Source: Lagopus muta (lineage: Eukaryota; Chordata; Aves; Galliformes; Phasianidae). Taken from it: a stretch of DNA of 64,000 bases. Every line of letters begins with the position of its first letter. The first letter of the stretch is position 1. The stretch is taken from assembly GCF_023343835.1 (NCBI RefSeq), contig NC_064437.1, positions 20,207,501 to 20,271,500 of the forward strand, read 5' to 3'. Position numbers and translations under genes: made by a program. Below, in pieces: positions 1 to 9,033 of the stretch. The notes beneath the pieces were generated by a model, which saw only the letters and a program-made list of their open reading frames with translations, was not told the origin of the DNA and searched no databases.

Positions 1-3000
1 ACAAACACATTCACCATTTTCTGTATTCCTAAAAGCAGTTATCTGGTAATGCTAACTCTAAATAACATTTCCCAAGAAAACTGCAATTCTCATTACTGTT
101 CTGCTAGCACGTCAGTTCTAAAATTAGTGTTATGTCTCCTGTTATGATTATTACCAAAAATTCCTTGCTAATTAAGAGAAAGCCAAGATAATTGGAAAGA
201 AACAAACCAAGGAAGAAAACAACAGCTAAGAGAGATCATCCCCACAGAAAACATCACTGAATTTCTAACTGCTCCAATAAACAGACCATGCAGAATGAAC
301 ACTACAGGACACATACTTAATGAGAAAAGACAATAATACCAGGTGGCTGGCAGACACAGTAAGGGACAGGAATAGCGAGGAAATATGGGATTAAACATAC
401 AGGACAACAGCAGCAGCAAACAGTCGTGTTAAACACACAGTGGTGATGTCCTCAAGCACCACATTAACCCACAGCTCTGAATTCTGTTTTCTTCAGCACT
501 CAATGAACAAAGTTTGTGGTATCTTGAATTCCCAGGTACCTTTCCACAAAAGACCTTCACTTAAATAACACAAGTCTCAAATCAATCAAATCAGTCTCAA
601 ATCAAATTCAAATTAACGAGTGAAACACAAGGTGAATATGTTTTGGTCAACAAAACAGAATAGTCACAAGTATTCAGTTCTGCCATTTGACAACTTTTGG
701 ACTTAATTCTTCTTTGGCCTCATGCACTACTCATCCCTAGCACAATTCTAACATAACCCCAATTTTCTAGTTATTCTTGTCCTGCAAAGCAACAATCAAG
801 TTGCATTACCTCACGGCACTTCCATGAAGCACTTACATCCTGCAAGATGCTTGTTTAGCAAGAACAGCATTACAGTGCCATGTTAAACACGTCCTAACAG
901 GTTCTACAGGTAGTGGTTTTTCTCCTTATTTATCATAACCCTCTATATTTGGTTAAATTTTTTCATTTAGTAATTGGTTCCAAGAATGCACAAAAACATT
1001 ATTTAACGACTTACACATTTGACATGGGAAATATTTCTAAAAGTGGAATCGTTAAGTATATAAACTTGCTGAGTTAAGCATTTTGGTAACACGTTCTTCT
1101 GCTTAAGGTTCCTTCATTATGCTTCTCATGGAATTTAATGATTTCATCTATTAACTCAATCCAAATTAAGTCCTAAGCAGATTCCAGAAGTCTTTTCAAA
1201 TTACATAACCAGGTAGGACTTTGCCCTTTGACCCCTCCATACCTCTTCATAGTGAAGACCTAAACTATAAGCACTGGAATCATGAACCAGCAAATGACTG
1301 TTATTTTACTATTTTTACTTTGTCCCACTTTATAGTTTCGTACTATATAACAAATATGCATGCAGACATCAAGAATACTCTAGCAATCAGCACTTGAGTG
1401 ACTTCATATCAAGCACTCATTTTTCAAACAAACCAAACAAATTGAAATGAGAAAGTAATGCAGAATGACTGATAACTAGACAAAATTATACATGTGTAGA
1501 AGAATAAACAGCACTAGCTTTAAATTTCCCTAACACTTTTTAAAGTGATCATTCAAAATTCTGCCAGATCACAGTCAAATCCTGCCCAGAGCAACCAGAA
1601 ACAAAAAATTATGTAAACAATTTCTATTTTGTTGCATGTGTGCACTGTTTGTTGTTCTTACGCTCTAGACATTTACACCAAAATGAAATGGTAGCAATAT
1701 AAAATACCATCTGGACTTCTCATTTCACAACAATCACCACCAATCTTTGCAGAATACAGGAGTTGGGAAAAAGGGAAACAGGACTGGCTCTGGTTCCAAA
1801 CCAAGGACACCATATACAAATTAGCAGTTCCTTCTTCCTGACTCACTCATACCAGCATAGTAATGACATTGAAGGCAGTGATTTAACTTCTCCGGCAACT
1901 CAGCAAAACTCCTCCAGAGGTATTTGTCCACAGGGAGTACCCAAGCCTGTTCACCTCAGAACATCTGCTTCAGGAACATAGCCTTAGGAACACTGGAGAA
2001 CTACCACTTCAGCACGGGGATGCAGGAGCAGTTGGGTGCTTCAGAATGTGGGGTGAAGAGTTCACGTTTGGGTGATGTGCTACGAGTATGTAAGCCAGTA
2101 AGGGACACAGAGAAAAGGCTGAGGTCCCAGAATCAACCTAGATGTATGGCTAGCATACTACTTCATGGAAACGTCAGTGGAGCCCTGTCTTCCACCATGC
2201 TTGACTTAGCCTAGCATCGTGCCACAGCACAGTGTGAGGTCCTACGTGTTTCACTGATAACCACCCACGGCCATCTTGGAATTCCAACTCAGTTTTGAAA
2301 CCTTGCAACCCAGGCTTTTAATTAATTCGCTTTCCAGCTGTTTACTGTTGATAGTAACTTTTTAAATTACAGTTCTTGTTACTCAGATAACTGATATAAC
2401 ATGCTTTCTGATCCACAGCATTTTGTTTTGCTTCTTCCTTAATATTAAACTACTTTGCTACTCCCACACTATCTCACAAAAGTTTAAGCACAGCCCAAAT
2501 ATCAAATGCCCATCTGGTGTAAGTCACACCTAATTCATATACCTAATTCATTAAGATCAGCAGCCTAAAGTAACACATAGGATGAAACATCATGTAATTC
2601 TCAGCACTTAACATCTTTTTTCTACTGCCCTGTGGTCTTGGGTTCTGACAAATGAAGTTCTAAAAACAAGCACGCAGGGTACTTCTGAAAATAAGAGAAT
2701 AATCATGTTTTAATTACACTGATGAATAGTAAGATGTACTGATTTGATCAATTACTATGTCTGATACAACAGATATTGAAAAGGTGATTACACATTGCAG
2801 TTTAGGATGATAATCAGTTTGAGACAGTGTAAGCAGTGGGTCATTATCTGCAGTTCGCTGTAGCAGAACTCAAATAATATTTGAAAGGACACTTAGAATC
2901 ATAGAAAACCTTCAGTTGGAAGTGACCGCTGGCTGTCGTTCAGACCAATGCCCTTTTCATAACAGTTCTAAGTAGCTGTATTTCTCAGGGGCTTCACCAG

Positions 3001-6000
3001 GTACATTACTGGTATCAATAACGATGGAGAACCCACAAGCTCTTTGAGTAACCCCTTAATGCCTTCCACCATTTCAAAGTTAGCTGGTTTCTTCTCAGTA
3101 CAAAGTCCCTGCTTCATGAAAAATAAGTGGTTCAATTACAATGTACAGAAAGACTATGTAGCTCTTCTCCTTCAGCAAGAGAATATAGATCTGAATTCTC
3201 AATGTCATTATTTAAGTTGGTGATGTTTGCTTTCATTTATTTATTTATAAGATAAAAACACAACACTTTACTACAAAAGGAGAGGGGAAATTAGCTTTGG
3301 TTCCCTCGTTTCTCAATCCAAAAAAAGGACTCAATAGGGCCAAAGACATCAATGGAATTAAAATCCAGTACTGTTGCTAGAAAACAAACACTTGCAAGTC
3401 ACCCAAGGCACAAAGTCTACAAGCTGCCATACTGCTGTCTTTTTTATAGTATAAATCAGCAACATCTTTAATTCAAGCATAAGCAATGCACTCTCCAATG
3501 CAGCATAATTCAGCGCATCACAAAAAACCTAAGGTTTTATAAGATGACATGCGAAGTAGGAATACAAACAGGATGCTCTTTGAAAAGGGGGAAGCAAGCT
3601 CTAATCTGTGTGTGAGACCAATGTAACACGTCCCCCCTACATTTGTCTGAAAAGGATTTGTCATCTCCATTCTGCTTTCTTACTTACACCTTTACATGCC
3701 ATTTTTTAAATGTTTCATTTCCTAACATTATGGCAGTATGGCTTCACCTGCACAGTTCTGGGACTGTAGTCTTGCAAGGTAAGATTTTAGCTTCTACGTT
3801 CTACTCAGATTCCTCAGGAAACACGCCTCCCAGCTGAAACTCATGTACGCAACTCTTGCCAAAATACAATAGTGGAAAAAAAAAATACTTCAGTTACTCA
3901 GTGAAGACTTTCAGGAAGAACTTCCAGTTATGAAGGACTTTCAAATGTTTTATTCTTTTGAAAAACACTCACCTTCATTTTTGAGGTGACCATCCTTATT
4001 GGTTTAAATGTGTATTTTTGCTGTTTATTGAGGATATGTATGCGCATCTTTAAGCACCTTAGACAAAAGAAAGAAGTCAATGTTGTGCTAACTGCCTTTG
4101 AAATGTAAGCATTCAAAAGCTTGGGAGAACTTCACTTCTTCATGTCATACCACTGTATCTGTATAAAGCTGCTGCTTGAGAAGCTAAGAACTGTTGCAGC
4201 AATTTTCATATAGCTCATGTACAAAAACCTTCTTTTAGGTCAGGAACATAAGAATATTTCTCAGCATATCTTTCCTTATTGAAGGAGAATACTGATTAAA
4301 TCAAAATATTACATCATTCCAGCATGCTGTCCTCAAGAAGAGAAAATACTAGCTTTGATTTTTATACAAAAACATAATATGTAATCTTCCTGACTTTCAT
4401 ATGAACAGGTTCACCATAACTTCCTCAGTGTTTCTTTATTAAACATAAGGGCAGAGAAATAAGGTCATCATACCCATTACTGTAATGGTAATTACATGAA
4501 GAAGAGCAATTATTTTTGTCCTCTCCCTCAAAGGATTGTAGAAATACCACATTTGTGGTCCATAGCACAGAATAGTAAAACATGAGAGAAACTGCCCTTG
4601 TTGAAGATCTTCTTTTAAAACAACAGCTAAAGTTAAAAGAAATTTCCCATCTCCTACTTGAATGAATTCTATCAGCAGCATTAAAGAAATTAGAACAGAC
4701 ACAAAATTACACTGATCACAAACCTGCTTCCCCATGGCTGTTACTGTAGTAAAGACTAGCAGGTGACAAGTTGCTGACTAATAGCATTACTAAATTAGAC
4801 AGCTGAACAACATTTTTTCATCCAGCGATTAAGGGGTTGTGACAGGCCAGCTGTAACAATGGCTGCTGAGCAAGGAAGTGGTGCGCAGTTGAAGTTAAAG
4901 CATATGTGGGAAAGGTGTACAGGGTTGTTTAGACAAATGTATCCAAAAGCCTTTCCGCCTGTTAGGTCAGTCCAGACTTGAAACTCACAAGCTTTCTGAA
5001 GATTGATATTGGATAGCTTCAAACATCCTATGGACATATGCTTCTGTTGTCAAGAATCTCTCCACTTGGGAAATGATGTGGAATTTAAGCTGTGTATTAG
5101 TAAGGTGATTGAATGTCTCTCTGCTTGTCACAAAAATAGGTAGTTCAATGAAGAAGTAACTAAAGCTTTTCTTCTTAGAAGTTAATTTAGCAAAGGCATG
5201 AAAAAGTAAGTAGAATACTTTCCTCAGGAAGTTTATTTTCTTCCTGGTAAGGCTTTTGAAAACCGAAAAGGATAATTAGTTTCTGACTCCCACACAAAAC
5301 TCTAGAATGCTTTTTTCTCCAAAGAAAAAGGACGTAAGTCCACTACAAACCATACAGTACTCCTCAGTTAATTGGTAACCAAGATTTCTGGTCTCATACT
5401 TCACAATTATTTGTTTGTAATGTGATACTTTTTAAGGCATGAAAAAGAATGAGAGAAGTCTCTCCTCCACCTCCCTCAGCAAATGGAATAATTGGTGGTT
5501 CATATATCTATTAAAACAGTAAAGCTTACTATCACATTCCCATTCCTCATGCCTTTTTGGCTCATGAAGTTATTCTAGGAGGCGCTGCATAATTAGTACC
5601 TCTCAAAACGATCAAGTTAATTGCAGTAATGACACATTCACATTGTAGCAAACAACTACTTCCGCTCCAAAATATCACTCCTCCTTTTCTCCCCAGCCCA
5701 GGCAAGCTGAGTAAGAGACTGGGACATACATGAAGCAAAACAAAGAAAACAGCTGAACAGAAGAACAAAATACAGAAACGATGAAAAATGGTAAACCCTA
5801 CACCTTCATTTGCAAAAAAACATTTTTCAATAACTTAAGATATCTATTATTGGAATGAAAGTATGCGTCGGCTGCACTTCCAAGAACAGCAGTACTTATC
5901 AGTAGCGTTACTGGAAACCTCTGCTACCAGCACAAGAGATGCCAGAGCACATATCCAGAAACCATACAAGTGCTTCATGCGATGCTGAAGTCTTGGCTTC

Positions 6001-6233
6001 AGCAAAATGAATGATCCCATGCTTCAGCAGCACAAACTGATGCCTCACCTCAGCTATTAAATCACATTTTTAAAGTGGGAAAAAGAGAGGAGAACCTCCT
6101 CACTCAAGTTGTAAACTGGCATCAGCTCTCTTTTTACAAACATTCATATTCTATAACCCCTACATGGAAAGAGGTGATCCTGGAAGTTTGTCTGATTTAC
6201 TCATGAGATACATTATTGAACATTTTGCAGAAA
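1..6233. other. CAMSAP2 intron 2, left part: no gene found
   Basis: This is AT-rich non-coding DNA with only short, unsupported open frames. The one recognisable element is an old CR1-like fragment near 2.9-3.18 kb. No CAMSAP2 exon 3 was recognised on the minus strand here, although I could only scan by eye. Confidence 0.6.
2893..3180 (-). repeat. Old CR1-type LINE 3' fragment (diverged)
   Basis: The stretch begins with GAATCATAGAAAACCTTCAG followed by TTGGAAGTGACC. This resembles the reverse complement of the avian CR1 3' end (ATCATAGAA...GGTTGGAAGGGACC), and it continues with CR1-like text such as CCCTTAATGCCTTCCACC. It is well diverged, so this is an ancient copy. The right boundary is approximate. 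Confidence 0.6.
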
Positions 6234-6238
6234 AGACA
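6234..6238. repeat. Target-site duplication, left copy (AGACA)
   Basis: AGACA directly precedes the first TG of the 5' LTR and is repeated directly after the last CA of the 3' LTR. Five-bp duplications are usual for ERV-L integrases. Confidence 0.9.
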
Positions 6239-6721
6239 TGTCATGGTTCTATGTTTTTCGTTTTTGTTTTTGGGTTTCAGTATTCCACATCAAAACATCA
6301 TGTAGTGTACGGGGCATTAAAGTGTCACTGCCCCAATCCCAGCTACCTATCCCTGTACATTACAGAAGTCACGGGATCTGGCCCTTCCGGGTGGGGGGGG
6401 CGCGCTCTTGCTGCCTTGCAGTGGGTGCAGGAGGGTGCTTTCCTAGCCGTTCCAAGCTTTTCAGGTTTGAATCGGTCCCGGGAACTCTCTCTCTCTCTCA
6501 TCTTGTCTGATTTATTAATCTCAATTTCAATTAAATTGTATATATTGTGTTATCTTGTATTCCAACATTATAGTAAAATAAGTTTTCCTCCATAGATTGT
6601 TGCCGCTGTTCTTTTCCTCCCTTCCTTCCTTCCCATTTTGTGGGACTGGGGTGGGGGGGGGGAGGGTAGAGGCCTGTCGCCCCTGTCACGGACATAGATT
6701 GATCTGGTCAAATCCGTGACA
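6239..6721 (+). repeat. 5' LTR (483 bp)
   Basis: The LTR begins TGTCATGG and ends CCGTGACA, so its termini are imperfect 8-bp inverted repeats with the TG...CA ends that integrase needs. It drives transcription of the provirus. Candidate signals are a TATATA at 6539-6544, an overlapping ATTAAA at 6530-6535 that could instead be the polyadenylation signal, and a second ATTAAA at 6317-6322. I cannot decide the U3/R/U5 borders. It contains a short CT repeat (about 6485-6499), CCTT repeats and a run of ten Gs (6653-6662). The last 38 bases form an inverted repeat (6684-6692 with 6713-6721). Confidence 0.95.
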
Positions 6722-6728
6722 GATTTTT

Positions 6729-6746
6729 TGGCGCCCAACGTGGGGC
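6729..6746 (+). promoter_or_regulatory. Primer-binding site, tRNA-Lys(1,2) type
   Basis: TGGCGCCCAACGTGGGGC lies seven bases after the 5' LTR. It matches the 18-base complement of tRNA-Lys1,2 known from spumaviruses and several other retroviruses. It primes minus-strand DNA synthesis. ERV-L elements were named for a leucine tRNA primer, so this primer type is a notable difference. Confidence 0.9.
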
Positions 6747-6995
6747 TCGATTGCTTTTTAGCTTTTTGAACGAATCTCTTTTTCTCTCTGCTCTTAGAGA
6801 GCTTCGTTAGGGAGCATTATCAGTAGTTCAGGTTTCTGTGCTGGAAAACCTGACCTTGAAAGATTAGGCGTACTGCCAGTGTTCTGGGATATTTGTAAAC
6901 TTTGAGCACTACTTAGTCTGGGTAGTGCCTTTTTTCTTTTTTTCTCTCCTCTTGTTAGCTTCAATTCATTAACCCTTTTTTAGCAAGCACCAGCG
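6747..6995 (+). other. Retroviral leader between primer site and gag
   Basis: This is 249 bases of untranslated leader, where a packaging signal would be expected, though none can be identified by eye. Near its end, at about 6925-6958, is a long pyrimidine tract ending in TTGTTAG that resembles a splice acceptor just upstream of gag. Whether it is used is unknown. Confidence 0.6.
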
Positions 6996-9005
6996 ATGAA
7001 CCCACTCGTTATCGTGGGGGTGCTGGGTAAAGGATTAAAAGCAATGGTGTTAGTCACAACCTACTGGCCAATAATCCAGCTCATAATTATGTGTTGTGGA
7101 ATTGCAACCATATATAGGTACCTAATGACACTGATGGAGACACCTATGTTTTACCTATTTGCAATGTGGTATGATTTGAACTTTGACATCTACATCCCAG
7201 AAGGAATGGCTAATTTCACGAACAACTACATCCCAGAAGGAATGGCTAATTTCACGAACAACTACATCCCATATGGAGTAGCTAATTTCACAAACAACTA
7301 CATCCCAAATGGAATAGCTAATTTTACAAACAACACAATGTTCAGACCAGTCTCCAGGTTTTCTTCTCGGTTTATCAAACGTTTTTCGAATCTTGAATTA
7401 ATACTCATGTTGGTGAGTGTGTCATCAATACTCATGTTGGTGTGCATGTCGTTAATTTTCCTGAATGTACTCCAACGCATTCGTAATAAGGAGTCTACTC
7501 CAAAACTAGAGAATGATGATTGGCAGGGAATATGGAGAGGTTTAGGAAAGGTCTTAGAAGCATGGGGACCCGCAGTGTCATGGGATTTTACTCTTGAACA
7601 CCTGTGGGATCCTGAGAAACTAAGCCAGTATTTGAGTCAGGGACTATGCGGCTTACATAAATCTAAGGAGGTACAACTTATTTGGGGTTTGGCTTGTGCT
7701 TACCGTGCCCTATATAATACCATTCGGGAGAGAGAGAGTTTCCGAGCTGAGGTTCAAGCCAAAGGGGAAAATCCCCAAGTCAAATCTAATCAATCACAGG
7801 AGACACCAGTAACAATACCGGTTGCTCCTGTGGAGGGCAAGAAATGGAAACGAGTGTCTTCACGTCTTGAACGAAAAAGAGAAGAAGAGGAGGAGGAGGA
7901 GGAAGATCCAGGCGAGGGGCCCTCCTCAGAACCACCACCATCGCGAAAGGCAAAAGCGAAAACTAAGAGACATGCAGAAGAGAGTGATGAAGAGGAAGTC
8001 TCTATTACTACTCGCCGGCCTCTAAAGATGACTGAAATCCAAGGTTCAAGAAAGGAGTTCACACGGCGCCTGAATGAAAGTATTGTTTCCTGGTTGGTTC
8101 GCTGTTGGGACAGTGGGGCCCATAGCTTGTCTCTGGATGGTAATGAAGCTCGCCAACTGGGTGCCATTGCCAGAGATCCAGCTATTGATAGAGGAATTAG
8201 TCGATGTTCGGATGAGGCTGCCTCCCTCTGGGAACGAGTGTTAACAGCTGTGAAGGAAAAGTATCCCTTCAAAAATAGCTTGAAGATTGCAATGAAAAAA
8301 TGGGATACAGTTGAAAAGGGTATCCAGTATTTGAGGGAAATAGGCGTGGTGGAAATGTTGTATGACCCTGACTTTGTTCCTAACCAACCACACCAAAACC
8401 GCGACCCTGAAAGAGTGAGGACAACGCCTGAGATATGGCAGAAAATCGTGACAACAGCGCCGGACAAATATGCCGCTACACTAACGTCAGCGTGTGACAG
8501 ATACCAGGAACAACAGAGAACGCCCTTAGTTTATGAATTAATTCTTACGCTCCAAAACTACGAACAATTGCTGTCCCCAATTCATTCTGCCGTTGCTGCA
8601 ATATCAAGAATGACAGAGCAAGTGTCTCAACTGATTAACCGTGACAAACCTGTAGCAGTATCAGAAACGCTTGATGAAGATCAGGATAATCAAAAGAGTC
8701 TAATGAAGGAGATGAAAGAGGTGAAGGAGACGGTGAAATTTTTGCGAACCCACCTAACTAAAGACGATGAACCTTCCTTCTTACGTGCACGATCAAAAAT
8801 CTCAGCTGTTAGAGGCAGACGCTCTCCGGCTCAAGTAAGGAATAATACACCGCGAATTACCTTATGGTATTACCTACGTGACCATGGAGAAGACATGGGG
8901 AAGTGGCACGGTCAACCTACTCCTGTACTACGAGCCCGGGTGAAAGAATTACAAGGCAGATCTATCACCAGTGCAGTTGCTCCAGTTACCACAGGTAACG
9001 AATAG
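6996..9005 (+). CDS. gag: ERV-L-like Gag with an unusual membrane-type N-terminus
   Basis: The frame encodes 669 residues, intact from an ATG with G at -3 to UAG at 9003-9005. Gag forms the virus-like core. Residues about 15-42 and 134-158 are strongly hydrophobic, long enough to be membrane segments. Between them residues 66-113 are four tandem 12-residue repeats of the form YIPxGxANFTNN, each with an NFT glycosylation sequon, plus one more sequon at N112. Then follow an acidic and basic linker (residues about 270-330, with a run of eight Glu) and an ERV-L-type capsid-like region (about 350-560). A basic C-terminal part contains RGRRSPAQVR and a WYYLRDHGEDMGKWHG block. No CCHC zinc knuckle is present. 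The membrane-type head is not something I know from ERV-L Gag; it recalls, in layout only, glycosylated Gag forms. Confidence 0.9.
   Translation: MNPLVIVGVLGKGLKAMVLVTTYWPIIQLIIMCCGIATIYRYLMTLMETPMFYLFAMWYDLNFDIYIPEGMANFTNNYIPEGMANFTNNYIPYGVANFTNNYIPNGIANFTNNTMFRPVSRFSSRFIKRFSNLELILMLVSVSSILMLVCMSLIFLNVLQRIRNKESTPKLENDDWQGIWRGLGKVLEAWGPAVSWDFTLEHLWDPEKLSQYLSQGLCGLHKSKEVQLIWGLACAYRALYNTIRERESFRAEVQAKGENPQVKSNQSQETPVTIPVAPVEGKKWKRVSSRLERKREEEEEEEEDPGEGPSSEPPPSRKAKAKTKRHAEESDEEEVSITTRRPLKMTEIQGSRKEFTRRLNESIVSWLVRCWDSGAHSLSLDGNEARQLGAIARDPAIDRGISRCSDEAASLWERVLTAVKEKYPFKNSLKIAMKKWDTVEKGIQYLREIGVVEMLYDPDFVPNQPHQNRDPERVRTTPEIWQKIVTTAPDKYAATLTSACDRYQEQQRTPLVYELILTLQNYEQLLSPIHSAVAAISRMTEQVSQLINRDKPVAVSETLDEDQDNQKSLMKEMKEVKETVKFLRTHLTKDDEPSFLRARSKISAVRGRRSPAQVRNNTPRITLWYYLRDHGEDMGKWHGQPTPVLRARVKELQGRSITSAVAPVTTGNE
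7191..7334 (+). repeat. Four tandem 36-bp repeats in gag
   Basis: Units start at 7191, 7227, 7263 and 7299. Units 1 and 2 are identical; units 3 and 4 differ at a few positions that change one or two residues each but keep every NFT sequon. The frame is kept because the unit is 36 bp. The pattern suggests stepwise expansion, with the first pair the most recent. Confidence 0.95.
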
Positions 9006-9033
9006 AGGGGCCCTGCCCTCAGTCAGGGGGGGG
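9003..9033 (+). promoter_or_regulatory. Candidate UAG readthrough signal between gag and pol
   Basis: Gag and Pol are in the same frame and separated by this single UAG; the frame is open for 18 codons before the first codon of the recognisable protease region, and no suitable ATG starts Pol. Five bases after the UAG, CCCTG (9011-9015) can pair with CAGGG (9024-9028), leaving an 8-base loop. CCC in that loop (9016-9018) could pair with the following Gs (9029-9033), the layout of an H-type pseudoknot. Gammaretroviruses use UAG plus a pseudoknot in this way; applying it here is inference. A chance nonsense mutation is the alternative. Confidence 0.5.

Noticed and set aside
6164..6595. Open frames in the LTR (also 12297-12659)
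   Set aside because: The same frame appears in both LTRs only because the LTRs are identical; no known domain, and it ends within LTR control sequence.
7790..8467. Minus-strand open frame of 225 codons inside gag
   Set aside because: Shadow of the real gag frame; Ser-rich antisense of the acidic Glu run.
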